Assembly: GCA_038131595.1 (NCBI GenBank)
Contig: JAYPPR010000008.1
Location: 1,798,001 to 1,862,000, forward strand
Direction: 5' to 3'
Length of the DNA: 64,000 nucleotides
Origin: UBA9926 sp038131595
Lineage (GTDB): Bacteria > Pseudomonadota > Gammaproteobacteria > Pseudomonadales > Azotimanducaceae
Below are positions 34,057 through 42,910 of the stretch, piece after piece; the stretch's first letter is position 1, and each line of letters starts with the position of its first letter. The position numbers were made by a program, and so were the translations under genes. The notes below the pieces were generated by a model. That model was not told the origin of the DNA, made no database searches, and saw only the letters and a program-made list of their open reading frames with translations.

Positions 34057-34572
34057 ATGGTTGCAGGCATTTGGGTATCGACGAGCCATATTCCAGACCT
34101 CGGCGTCGCTGCATTCGTCGGTGATGGCGAAGGCTTGCGTGAGCTTCATATTGGAAGTTCCGTCACCTCAGCCGTTGATTTGATCGGTCAAGAGAATAGA
34201 GACGCGGCCGAGAGAGTTAGTGAATCGGCTCGGGTTGTCAGTGGATACTCTGTGCGAGATATCATTGACGCTTGGCACATCGGCGAAGATCTGTCTGACC
34301 TTGCGCTCAGACCTATCGGTACCCCGTTTCAGCAGATGGTCTGGTCAGGGCTTAAAGCAATACCCCGAGGGCAAACGCAGAGTTATCAAGCATTTGCGTC
34401 TACGATCGGCCGACCAACTGCGGTGCGAGCCGTGGCGAGCGCTTGCGCGAACAACCGTTTGGCGCTCCTCATACCTTGCCATCGCGTTGTGCGCTCCGAT
34501 GGTTCTCTGGGGGGATTTCGATGGGGGCTCGAAAGGAAGCGGCAACTGTTAGCGTGGGAGAAAGCCTCTTAG
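34057..34572 (+). CDS. ogt: Methylated-DNA--protein-cysteine methyltransferase Ogt
   Basis: 171-residue suicide DNA-repair protein that removes methyl groups from O6-methylguanine and O4-methylthymine. The acceptor cysteine is Cys141 in IPCHRVV; TPFQQMVWSGLKAIPRGQTQSYQAFA and the C-terminal GGFRWGLERKRQLLAWE complete the ATase domain. Good ribosome site (AGGACGGAG) before ATG 34057. The roughly 300 bases upstream, back to the SOS-linked small ORF, contain no gene; run-through from the SOS promoter could therefore reach ogt, which is inference. Confidence 0.95.
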   Translation: MVAGIWVSTSHIPDLGVAAFVGDGEGLRELHIGSSVTSAVDLIGQENRDAAERVSESARVVSGYSVRDIIDAWHIGEDLSDLALRPIGTPFQQMVWSGLKAIPRGQTQSYQAFASTIGRPTAVRAVASACANNRLALLIPCHRVVRSDGSLGGFRWGLERKRQLLAWEKAS

Positions 34573-34750
34573 GAGGCATTCACTGCCTGTAGGGATTTGC
34601 TTGGCTAAATGAGGTTTTTTAGCTCAGAAACATGCGGCCGACTGAGCTGCGGTATCGTTCGCCCATTGGCTAATTCGCTCTCCTTATCGGCTTAAGTGCG
34701 CGAGTGTGACCAGAAGAAATATCGGAATAGCTCATGTCGAGCGACTTGCT

Positions 34751-36295
34751 ATGATGAAGAGACGTCAATTCCTTGGAGGCTGCAGTGCCTTAGCATTAGC
34801 TGCTTGTAACCCTACAGTGATCAAACCCACGCCAATCGTCAAAACGCACTCAGGCTCGGTTCAAGGGGACGTCGTTCAGGGTGTGCATCGCTTTCTGGGC
34901 ATTCCTTATGCCGCTCCGCCATTTGGTCAATATCGTTTTCGTTCCCCGGCTGAGCCGACCAAGTGGCAGGGCGTGTTTCCAGCCACGCAATATGGTCTGA
35001 TTTGTCCCCAAACTGGGGGCATCCAACTAGGATTGCCAGATGAGGGGGAAGATTGTTTAAACCTGAATGTCTGGACCCCTGACCCAGGAAACGGATCGCT
35101 GCCTGTCATGGTCTGGGCACATGGAGGAGGGCAACTATCTGGCTCTGGTGCTAATGAGCTATATGACGGTACCCATTTTGCCCGTGAGGGTGTTGTTCTA
35201 GTGACCTGCAACAGACGTCTTGGAGCAGAGGGTTTCTTGTATTTGGAGGAACTAGTGGGCGATGGAATTGGCCCCGGTAATCTTGGCATTCAGGATTTAG
35301 GATTCGTGTTGCAGTGGGTCCAGAAAAATATCTCGAATTTTGGGGGTGATCCAAACAACGTGACCCTGTTTGGAGAATCTGGCGGCGGTGCGGCGGTCCA
35401 TGCACTGTTAGCGACTCCTGGCTCGGAAGGATTGTTTCACCGAATTATTTCACAGAGCGGTGGACACGCCGCCCAGCGGCCGGACACAGCAACGGCTATT
35501 GCGGAGCGTATGCTGAATCACTTTGGTATGGGTGCAAGAGACCTTGAAAAACTTCAATCGCTCCCGTGGCAGATGTTAGTTGAAGCTTATGATCTTATCG
35601 ATGAGCAAGTGCTCGGGCGGCCTCAAATCTACCTTCCAGTGATCAATCAGCACATGCCTATTCACCCGGTCGATGCAAGCTTTGAGGGTATGGGTCATTC
35701 GGTCGATTACTTGATTGGACATTGTCGTGATGAAGCCAGGTTATTTTCGGCGCTTCTTCCCTCGTTGGAGGACAGCGTTTTTTATCGTCGGGCGAATCAA
35801 ATCGTTGTTGGTAGTGGTCAAGCTTGGAGCACTGTGCAATCTGCCTATCAAGCGTCTTTTCCTAACTTGGATGAGGATCAAATCAGTACTCGAATCATGG
35901 GCGACTTGTGGTTCAGAATCCCGAGCCTTCGAATCGCTGCTGGTCACGCAAAATTTGCCAAAGCCAAGACCTTTGTCTATCAGTTTGATTGGGAATCGCC
36001 AATGATCGGGGCGGCGCATTCGCTGGACTTGATGGTGTTCGGCAACGGCTTGCCTTTCGCCCCCCTTGCTGGCTTTGCTGACTACAGTGGGACGTCGGGC
36101 CGTATGCGACGTGCCTGGGTGAATTTTGCTGCAGATGGTACGCCATCAACACCTGATTTCGAGTGGAGCGATTACTCAGAAGAAGAGCCGGTTGTGCATA
36201 TTGATGAGACATTCTCGACAACTACCGGCCCCCCACCCGAACTAGAACCCCTAGCACGAGTGTTGAGGGAGTCCTGGTTGGCGCTTGATTTATAA
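34751..36295 (+). CDS. Type-B carboxylesterase, Tat-exported lipoprotein
   Basis: A 514-residue carboxylesterase/cholinesterase-type hydrolase: HRFLGIPYAAPPFGQYRFRSP, EDCLNLNVWTP, HGGGQLSGSG oxyanion segment, nucleophile in FGESGGGAAV, and a C-terminal His in FGNGLPFAPLAGF region. The N-terminus MMKRRQFLGGCSALALAAC has both a twin-arginine motif (KRRQFL) and a lipobox (LAAC, Cys19), so the folded enzyme is probably exported by Tat and lipidated. I start at the ATG pair at 34751; the longer frame from 34706 would bury the signal. The substrate is unknown; it stands alone. Confidence 0.85.
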   Translation: MMKRRQFLGGCSALALAACNPTVIKPTPIVKTHSGSVQGDVVQGVHRFLGIPYAAPPFGQYRFRSPAEPTKWQGVFPATQYGLICPQTGGIQLGLPDEGEDCLNLNVWTPDPGNGSLPVMVWAHGGGQLSGSGANELYDGTHFAREGVVLVTCNRRLGAEGFLYLEELVGDGIGPGNLGIQDLGFVLQWVQKNISNFGGDPNNVTLFGESGGGAAVHALLATPGSEGLFHRIISQSGGHAAQRPDTATAIAERMLNHFGMGARDLEKLQSLPWQMLVEAYDLIDEQVLGRPQIYLPVINQHMPIHPVDASFEGMGHSVDYLIGHCRDEARLFSALLPSLEDSVFYRRANQIVVGSGQAWSTVQSAYQASFPNLDEDQISTRIMGDLWFRIPSLRIAAGHAKFAKAKTFVYQFDWESPMIGAAHSLDLMVFGNGLPFAPLAGFADYSGTSGRMRRAWVNFAADGTPSTPDFEWSDYSEEEPVVHIDETFSTTTGPPPELEPLARVLRESWLALDL

Positions 36296-36678
36296 CGACT
36301 CGTGATTTTGCTGATTGGTTCCGGGCTGCGTTAATAATGCCCAATTCGATTGCAGACGCTCGGCGAATCGCATCTTGGGAAAACGAGTCACCTAATAAGT
36401 TTGATATTTACTCCCTGTGGCCGATCGAACACGCGCCTGAATCAAAAAGAGTTCAGGTATGATTGAAAACCAAGGCAGGCCGGTGGACTGCTTGTTTGCC
36501 AAGGTAACTAACGACTTAAGCGATGAGGGCTAGGTCGTTAGGGGACAGTATCGTCAAAAAAAATGAGACCAATCTAAAAAGTTAAAGCTTAAAAGAAAGG
36601 GGGCCTCAGCTCATTAGTAGACGCGCATCCGAAGGCGCGAAAGTGTAGAAGAGTCCAACTCAGGGGAGAGTATCAATC
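36296..36678. other. Intergenic region upstream of cnoX-like gene with one doubtful small ORF
   Basis: 383 bases. An ATG frame of 41 codons (36337-36462), starting MPNSIADARRIASWENESP, has ordinary amino-acid composition but no clear ribosome site; I give it about one chance in five. The rest contains A-rich tracts near 36555 and 36580 and no recognisable gene. Confidence 0.4.
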
Positions 36679-37551
36679 GTGGAATTAGGTGGAGCAGGGG
36701 TAACCCCTGTCGAAGTAGATTTACAGAACTTTCAGACCGAGGTCTTAGAAAAGAGCCAAGCAATGCCGGTGCTCGCCGAATTCTATGCTGAAGGTGCTGA
36801 GCCCTCAGACGCGATGCGTGCGCTGTTGGACGCTGTGCTTGGTGCTTACGCTGGCAAATTACAGTGGGCCAGAATTGACGTGCAGCGAAACCCTCAGATC
36901 GTCCAGCAATTGGGCGTTAGGGGGTTGCCCACGGTAAAAATCATTCATGAGGGTCAGCTTGCTGGCAACCTGGAGGGCCCTCAAACCGAGTCATCCGTTC
37001 GAGAAGTACTTGATCCATTATTTCTTAGTCCGCTTGAGCAAATTCAGGGGCATTTGGCAGCCATGATCGAGGCTGGCGACTTTGAGGGTGCGATTGGTGC
37101 CTTAAAGCAAATGATTCAGCAGGAACCAAACAATCCGTCATTGTTTGTTGAGCTTGCGGATTTGCTTGTCTTGGCGGGCGATCTCGCTGAGGCGGAAAGT
37201 ATTTTGAACGGCCTTGCGAAGGATGCAGCCGGTCGGAGTAAGGCCGAGCAAAGGTTACTGGTGGCCAAAAAAGCGGAAGGTCTCCCCGAGCCATCCGCGC
37301 TTCAGACGAAGGTGGAGGATGCCGAAACCAAGGAAGATCGAATGGCTGCGCGACTTGATCTTGCCTACGCACTGGCGGCACAGCGTGATGTCGAATCAGC
37401 CCTAAATGTATTGCTGGAGAACATTAGAGAGGACCGCGCCTGGCGAGATGAAGAATCACGCCAGGTCATGGTAGGCATGTTTGAACTATTTGAAAAAGGT
37501 CATCCTATTCCCTCAACCTACCGAAGAAAGCTGTTCACCCTGATGCATTAG
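36679..37551 (+). CDS. cnoX: CnoX (YbbN)-like chaperedoxin without active-site cysteines
   Basis: 290 residues: an N-terminal thioredoxin fold (QAMPVLAEFYAEGAEPSDAMRALLDAV... RGLPTVKIIHEGQLAG) joined to a C-terminal TPR-like domain (EAGDFEGAIGALKQMIQQEPNN, LADLLVLAGDLAEAESIL, RMAARLDLAYALAAQRDVESALNVLL). This is the CnoX layout; E. coli CnoX protects substrates for GroEL/DnaK under oxidative stress. The site where a CxxC would stand reads EGAEPS, and the protein has no cysteine at all, so it can only act as a holdase. Start GTG 36679 with GGGGAGA upstream. rmuC follows 32 bases later. Confidence 0.85.
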   Translation: MELGGAGVTPVEVDLQNFQTEVLEKSQAMPVLAEFYAEGAEPSDAMRALLDAVLGAYAGKLQWARIDVQRNPQIVQQLGVRGLPTVKIIHEGQLAGNLEGPQTESSVREVLDPLFLSPLEQIQGHLAAMIEAGDFEGAIGALKQMIQQEPNNPSLFVELADLLVLAGDLAEAESILNGLAKDAAGRSKAEQRLLVAKKAEGLPEPSALQTKVEDAETKEDRMAARLDLAYALAAQRDVESALNVLLENIREDRAWRDEESRQVMVGMFELFEKGHPIPSTYRRKLFTLMH

Positions 37552-37583
37552 GATGTGTTAATCGCACTAAGGACAAATCGTTG

Positions 37584-39017
37584 ATGGCTGAGATGTCGGT
37601 TGCCGCCCTATTCGCTGCTTTGTTTTTCGCCACGACAGCTGTCGCAGCTTGGTACGTGTTCAAGCTGGTTCGTGGTCGTGCCAGTGCGGAGGCCGAGCAT
37701 TACTCGAAGCTAATCGAGATTCAAGATGCCCATCAAACATCGCGCGAGGCGCTCATTGTCAAAGAGGCTGAAGTCGAGGCACTGGTGCGAGAAAACCAAG
37801 GGATTGCGGCCAGACTGCAAGACGTTGAAACCGAGATAAAGGCAGAACGAGCAAGTAACAGCCTCCTTCAGCAGGAGCTGGCCACCCTAAAGACCAAGCT
37901 GTCGGAGCAGGCGACCCATCATCAGGAGAAGCTGGCGTTGCTGGAAGAGGCAAGGTCAAATTTAACGCTCTCCTTTAAACAGTTGGCGCAGGAGATTTTT
38001 GAAGCTAAACAAGCCAATTTTCGAGATCAAAGTAAGGAGCAGCTTGACGGCCTGCTAAAGCCCCTAAATGACCGGTTGAAGGACTTTCAGGCGCGTGTTG
38101 AGACGGCTTATAGCGAAGAGAGCCGTGAACGGTTCTCGCTCCGCAATGAACTTAAAAGTCTTCGCGAGATGAACACCAAAATCAGCGAGGATGCACTGAA
38201 CCTGACTAAAGCCTTGAAGGGTGAAAGCAAGACGCAAGGAACCTGGGGGGAAGTGGTTTTAGAGCGCGTTCTTGAGAAATCAGGATTGACCAAAGGGCGC
38301 GAGTACGACACTCAGATGTCACTGAAAAGTGACGAAGGGAGCCGCTATCAACCCGATGTGATTGTTCATTTGCCTGAAGGTAAGGACATCATCATCGACT
38401 CCAAGGTGTCATTGACTGCTTATGAACGAATGTCATCGACTGATGACGAGATGGTTAGATCTCAAGCGTTAGCTGAGCATGTTCAATCGATGCGATCTCA
38501 TCTCAAGATGTTGAGTGAGAAGTCCTATCATCAGTTAGAGGGGGTGCGCTCACTCGATTTTGTACTCATGTTTGTTCCGGTAGAAGCGGCATTCTCGGTG
38601 GGTGTGCAGTCCGACGAGTCTTTATTTGCGGACGCATTTTCTAGGAACATTGTGATCGTGACGCCCACCACATTGCTTGTGACCCTCCGAACGATCGAGA
38701 ACATTTGGCGCTACGAGCGCCAAAGCGCTAACGCCCAGGAAATCGCCAAGCGAGCGGGCGGCTTATACGACAAGCTGGTGGGCTTCGTCGCTGATATGGA
38801 AGTCATTGGCAACCGGCTTCAGAGCGTACAGACCGTTTATGATGACGCGGTACGTAAATTGAGCTCGGGGCGGGGTAATCTCATTCGGCGTGCGGAGTCG
38901 ATGCGTCAATTAGGGGCTGAGTCGAGCAAGTCATTGCCAAAAAGCTGGGTGGAAACCGATGAGGCTCCCGCTGATTCAGTCGTTGAAGATTCAGACAACA
39001 ATCATCCGAAGCACTAA
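37584..39017 (+). CDS. rmuC: DNA recombination protein RmuC
   Basis: 477 residues: N-terminal membrane helix (ALFAALFFATTAVAAWYVFKLV), a long coiled coil from about 35 to 125, then the RmuC nuclease-like domain (GTWGEVVLERVLEKSGLTKGREYDTQ, PDVIVHLPEGKDIIIDSKVSLTAYE, FVPVEAAF). RmuC limits inversions between repeats and is thought to be a restriction-endonuclease-fold protein. In a genome with many repeat arrays this is a relevant neighbour, but no direct link is claimed. ATG 37584 is preferred to TTG 37581. Confidence 0.93.
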   Translation: MAEMSVAALFAALFFATTAVAAWYVFKLVRGRASAEAEHYSKLIEIQDAHQTSREALIVKEAEVEALVRENQGIAARLQDVETEIKAERASNSLLQQELATLKTKLSEQATHHQEKLALLEEARSNLTLSFKQLAQEIFEAKQANFRDQSKEQLDGLLKPLNDRLKDFQARVETAYSEESRERFSLRNELKSLREMNTKISEDALNLTKALKGESKTQGTWGEVVLERVLEKSGLTKGREYDTQMSLKSDEGSRYQPDVIVHLPEGKDIIIDSKVSLTAYERMSSTDDEMVRSQALAEHVQSMRSHLKMLSEKSYHQLEGVRSLDFVLMFVPVEAAFSVGVQSDESLFADAFSRNIVIVTPTTLLVTLRTIENIWRYERQSANAQEIAKRAGGLYDKLVGFVADMEVIGNRLQSVQTVYDDAVRKLSSGRGNLIRRAESMRQLGAESSKSLPKSWVETDEAPADSVVEDSDNNHPKH

Positions 39018-39412
39018 TGGTCTAGGCGGTCGTCGGCGTTATCGGGCGCGGGTCACAAGCGGTTTTAGCAAAGCGATGGGTCGCTCCTATTTGCGAGGCG
39101 AAAGCCTCATTCGGTGCTCATCTGACATCCTGTGACCACTCGGCCCTGTTCGACTGCTCCGCTCTGTCCCATCATGTTTGACGCTTCGATTCAGTCCTTC
39201 CCTATCTCTTGTTGCTAAAGGTTAAGCGGACTGTAGCGTGAGCTACTGGGCGATCGCCACCTGGCGACTTCGCTCCTTTTCGGCGACAAAGGTGGCTCGC
39301 CATTCAAGGCTTGTCCTGAGCCGGCCTTTGTAAGACAAGCATAATCAAGCGACAATGAGAGGTCGGTTTAATAGGCATGCATGAACCCGCGGACCAGAGA
39401 AGGAAACTGAAG
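39018..39412. other. Intergenic region, no gene seen
   Basis: About 395 bases between rmuC and the symporter operon. It contains GAGGC-GAAA-GCCTC, a short hairpin with a GAAA tetraloop near 39099-39112, and GTCGCC/GGCGAC type dyads near 39255, none followed by a T-run. The promoter of the symporter operon must lie here. No supported open frame. Confidence 0.5.
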
Positions 39413-39727
39413 ATGGATGATTCAACCAACACCGAGGTCTCGCCCGTTCCGAGCGATGGGCAATCGAGTGAAGCGAATCGAAGTGCCTACTGGCGAGCTA
39501 ATTTGAAAATCATGATGGGATTGTTGGTGATTTGGTTCAGCGTCTCGTTCGGCTGCGGAATATTGTTTGTGGATGCCTTAAACGAGATTCAATTCTTTGG
39601 TTGGCAATTAGGGTTTTGGTTCTCGCAGCAAGGGGCGATTTATGTGTTTGTCATCCTGATCTTTGTTTACGTTGCGCTCATGAATCGGCTCGATCGGCGG
39701 TTTGGACTCCTAAAGGAGGATGATTAA
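39413..39727 (+). CDS. DUF4212 small subunit of a sodium:solute symporter
   Basis: 104 residues with two membrane helices (KIMMGLLVIWFSVSFGCGILFVD and FWFSQQGAIYVFVILIFVYVALM) and the family sequence YWRANLKIM...FFGWQLGFWFSQQGAI....NRLDRRFGL. DUF4212 proteins are always found directly before a large SSS-family permease and are thought to be its partner. Start at ATG 39413; the frame can extend to 39377. The stop overlaps the permease start (TAATG). Confidence 0.9.
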   Translation: MDDSTNTEVSPVPSDGQSSEANRSAYWRANLKIMMGLLVIWFSVSFGCGILFVDALNEIQFFGWQLGFWFSQQGAIYVFVILIFVYVALMNRLDRRFGLLKEDD

Positions 39728-41487
39728 TGTCTGCAACACTGCTGACTTACCTGTTCGTCGCGCTGACCTTCGGAGTCTATATCGCAATTGCCCTGTGGAG
39801 TCGTTCTGATTCGACGAATGAATTCTATGTGGCCGGAGGAGGCGTTCACCCTATTGCTAACGGGGCTGCAACGGCGGCTGATTGGATGTCAGCAGCATCG
39901 TTTCTATCCATGGCAGGCATCATCGCGTTCGAGGGGGCTGATGGTGCGCGGTATTTGATGGGATGGACGGGCGGTTATGTGCTTCTCGCTTTCCTGCTCG
40001 CTCCGTATTTACGCCGGTTTGGGAAGTTCACCGTCCCCGATTTTGTGGGCGATCGATACTATTCTCAAACCGCTCGTCTGGTAGCAGTGGTTTGTGTCAT
40101 TTTTATCTCGTTCACCTATATCGCTGGACAAATGCGAGGTGTGGGCATCGTCTTTTCGCGGTTCCTGGAGGTGCAGATCGAGGTAGGCGTGATCATCGGG
40201 ATGGCCATCGTTTTCTTCTACGCTGTGCTTGGTGGAATGAAAGGCATCACCTATACGCAGGTGGCCCAATACTGCGTGCTCATCTTTGCCTATTTGGTTC
40301 CTGCTATCTATGTCTCTATTTTGTTGACCGGTGTGCCATTGCCGATGCTTGGTTTTGGGTCAACCATGGCTGATGGTTCGGGCGTCTATTTGCTGGATAA
40401 GCTTGATGGACTGACGGCTGAGCTCGGCATGGCAGCCTTTACCGAGGGCAGAAAGTCGACTGTCGATATGTTTTTCATTGTCGCCGCGCTCATGGCCGGT
40501 ACGGCAGGGCTGCCTCACGTCATCGTTAGGTTTTTTACGGTGCCTGACATGAGGGCGGCTCGCGTGTCCGCAGGTTATGCGCTGGTCTTTATCGCGCTTC
40601 TCTACACTACTGCGCCTGCAGTAGCGGCTTTTTCGAGAATTAATCTGATTCAATCGGTAGACAATGCGCCCTACTCGACACTGCCTGAGTGGTTTAGTAA
40701 GTGGGAGGATTCAGGCCTCCTGTCATGGGTTGATAAGAATCAGGATGGGCGCTTGCAGTATCGAGGAGGGGCCGCGATGGACCCCGTCAAGCCGATCTTC
40801 ACCGAAGGCCGGGGGGGCTCTGGTGAACGGTTAGTCAGTAATGAATTGACAGCGAGCGAGAACGAGCTATACATCGACCGCGACATTATCGTGCTGGCGT
40901 CACCTGAAATTGCCCAGTTACCCAACTGGGTGATTGCGTTAATGGCAGCAGGAGGTCTCGCAGCGGCATTGTCGACAGCAGCAGGATTGTTGCTGGTGAT
41001 TTCCTCCGCGGTATCCCACGACTTAATCAAGAATACGCTTGCCAAGAATGTGTCCGAGCGACAAGAGTTGAGATATGCACGGATATCAGCAGCGGTTGCC
41101 ATATTTATTGCCGGGCTCTTTGGTATTTATCCTCCAGGATTCGTTGCGGAGGTGGTTGCCTTCGCATTTGGCCTGGCGGCCGCGAGCTTTTTCCCTGCCA
41201 TTGTGCTGGGTATTTTCTCGACGAGAGTCAGTAAAGAAGGCGCAATTGCCGGTATGTTGACGGGCATAGGTTTCACCGCAAGCTACATCGTCTATTTCAA
41301 ATTTATCGACCCGGCAAACAATGTCGCCGATGCATGGTGGTTCGGTATTTCGCCGGAGGGGATTGGCACGCTAGGCATGCTGCTGAATTTCGCGGTCACG
41401 CTGAGTGTCAGTCGTTTCACACAAGCGCCACCCGATGATGTTCAATCCATGGTGTTGATGATCAGAGAACCGTCAAGAGGAGATTAA
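39727..41487 (+). CDS. Sodium:solute symporter (SSS family, DUF4212-linked)
   Basis: 586-residue permease of the SSS family, near the acetate/pyruvate group, with about 13 hydrophobic segments (for example YLFVALTFGVYIAIALWSRS; LVAVVCVIFISFTYIAGQMRG; LIFAYLVPAIYVSILLTGVPL). A soluble loop at about 315-395 carries DKNQDGRL, an EF-hand-like DxNxDG sequence, as in other DUF4212-linked permeases, which hints at a Ca2+-stabilised periplasmic loop. It presumably imports a small carboxylate or amine with Na+. The glutamine-synthetase-like gene follows after four bases, so the operon suggests the solute is then gamma-glutamylated. Confidence 0.9.
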   Translation: MSATLLTYLFVALTFGVYIAIALWSRSDSTNEFYVAGGGVHPIANGAATAADWMSAASFLSMAGIIAFEGADGARYLMGWTGGYVLLAFLLAPYLRRFGKFTVPDFVGDRYYSQTARLVAVVCVIFISFTYIAGQMRGVGIVFSRFLEVQIEVGVIIGMAIVFFYAVLGGMKGITYTQVAQYCVLIFAYLVPAIYVSILLTGVPLPMLGFGSTMADGSGVYLLDKLDGLTAELGMAAFTEGRKSTVDMFFIVAALMAGTAGLPHVIVRFFTVPDMRAARVSAGYALVFIALLYTTAPAVAAFSRINLIQSVDNAPYSTLPEWFSKWEDSGLLSWVDKNQDGRLQYRGGAAMDPVKPIFTEGRGGSGERLVSNELTASENELYIDRDIIVLASPEIAQLPNWVIALMAAGGLAAALSTAAGLLLVISSAVSHDLIKNTLAKNVSERQELRYARISAAVAIFIAGLFGIYPPGFVAEVVAFAFGLAAASFFPAIVLGIFSTRVSKEGAIAGMLTGIGFTASYIVYFKFIDPANNVADAWWFGISPEGIGTLGMLLNFAVTLSVSRFTQAPPDDVQSMVLMIREPSRGD

Positions 41488-41491
41488 TCCC

Positions 41492-42859
41492 ATGAGTCAA
41501 GGGTCGACGCTGGTTGATATTTATCGTGCGGAGGGAGTGCGGCGAGTCAAGATTGGCTTCACAGATATCGACGGAGTGATGCGAGGCAAGTACCTGAGCC
41601 TTGATAAGTTTGCGTCGATCGCCGATGGCACGTCGGGATTTTGTGATTGTGTCTTCGGTTGGGATGTAGACGACCAGTTATACGACAACGCCAGCTACAC
41701 CGGGTGGCATACAGCGTTTCCAGATGCGACTTATCGCATCGATTTGTCTTCGGAACGTCGACTGGCGGATGAGCAGAATATCCCGCTCTTTCTCGCAGAT
41801 TTCGTTGGCGAAGGCGAATATCACCCCATCTGCCCCAGGAACCAATTGAAACGGATGATAGACCGTGCCAGGTCCGCAGGGTTTGCCTCCCGCATGGCAT
41901 TTGAATACGAGTTTTTTGTATTTAAAGAGACGCCTGCATCTGCAGCAGCGAAACACTACCGAGACCTCGAGCCACTGACACCCGGTAACTTTGGCTATTC
42001 GCTGCTCCGTACCTTCTCAATGTCAGATTTGTTTAATGAGCTAATGGACCATTGCGCTAATCATGGGATCAATCTCGAAGGACTACATTGCGAGACGGGG
42101 CCAGGGGTATGGGAGGCAGCGATTACCGTTGATGATGCGTTGGCGGCAGCCGATCAAGCGGCCTTGTTCAAAGTGCTGACTAAGTCGTTTTTCCAAAAGC
42201 GAGGGATGATCGCCACGTTTATGGCTAAATGGTCGATGGACTACCCGGGGCAGAGCGGGCACTTGCATCAGTCTTTGGTGACCACCGACGGGGTACGATC
42301 CGCCTTTTTTGATGACCAAGACCCATCAGGCATGAGCGATCTGATGCGTCACTACGTTGCTGGCATTCAAACGCACTTGCCAGCGTTACTGGCAATGACG
42401 GCACCAACGATCAACAGCTATACCCGGTTGGTCAAGGGAGCGTGGGCCCCAACAGCTTCGACCTGGGGCATCGAGAATCGAACAACTGCGCTGCGGGTCA
42501 TTAAGGGGTCTGCAAAGTCACAACGCGTCGAATTCAGAATCGGTGCTGCTGATGCGAACCCTTACTTAACTGCGGCGGCAACGCTCGGTGCTGGACTCCT
42601 TGGCATAGCAGCCAAGCTGCCGCTTGGTGACGCCATCCAAGGCAATGCCTATGAGGTGCAAGATTCGCTGCCGTCAGCGCAGCAGCTCCCCGCAAACCTT
42701 CTCGATGCTACTCGTGCGTTTGAGGGCTCAGATGCGGCGATTGAGTTGTTTGGACAGGCTTTCGTCGAGCATTTCGCGGCGTCGCGAAAATGGGAAGTGC
42801 GGGAGTACGAACGTCATCTCAATGATTGGCAGTTAAAACGCTACTTCGAAATTATTTAG
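41492..42859 (+). CDS. Glutamine synthetase-like gamma-glutamyl amine ligase
   Basis: 455 residues of the GlnA superfamily, with RVKIGFTDIDGVMRGKYL in the beta-grasp domain, the metal motif FEYEFFVF, GPGVWEA, HLHQSL (metal and ammonium loop), and RVEFRIGAADANPYLTAAATL at the end. It lacks the adenylylation segment of housekeeping GlnA, and resembles PuuA-type enzymes that attach glutamate to a primary amine using ATP. Ribosome site AGAGGAGA. It is between the symporter and a class I glutaminase, the set expected for a glutamylated-amine pathway. The amine is not identifiable. Confidence 0.85.
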   Translation: MSQGSTLVDIYRAEGVRRVKIGFTDIDGVMRGKYLSLDKFASIADGTSGFCDCVFGWDVDDQLYDNASYTGWHTAFPDATYRIDLSSERRLADEQNIPLFLADFVGEGEYHPICPRNQLKRMIDRARSAGFASRMAFEYEFFVFKETPASAAAKHYRDLEPLTPGNFGYSLLRTFSMSDLFNELMDHCANHGINLEGLHCETGPGVWEAAITVDDALAAADQAALFKVLTKSFFQKRGMIATFMAKWSMDYPGQSGHLHQSLVTTDGVRSAFFDDQDPSGMSDLMRHYVAGIQTHLPALLAMTAPTINSYTRLVKGAWAPTASTWGIENRTTALRVIKGSAKSQRVEFRIGAADANPYLTAAATLGAGLLGIAAKLPLGDAIQGNAYEVQDSLPSAQQLPANLLDATRAFEGSDAAIELFGQAFVEHFAASRKWEVREYERHLNDWQLKRYFEII

Positions 42860-42910
42860 AGAGGGTAGGGCAGCGTCGTCCGTGCCCCTATCGTTCATTG
42901 GAGACATTAA

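Noticed and set aside
39099..39112. GAGGC-GAAA-GCCTC hairpin as rmuC terminator
   Set aside because: Only five base pairs and no following T-run.
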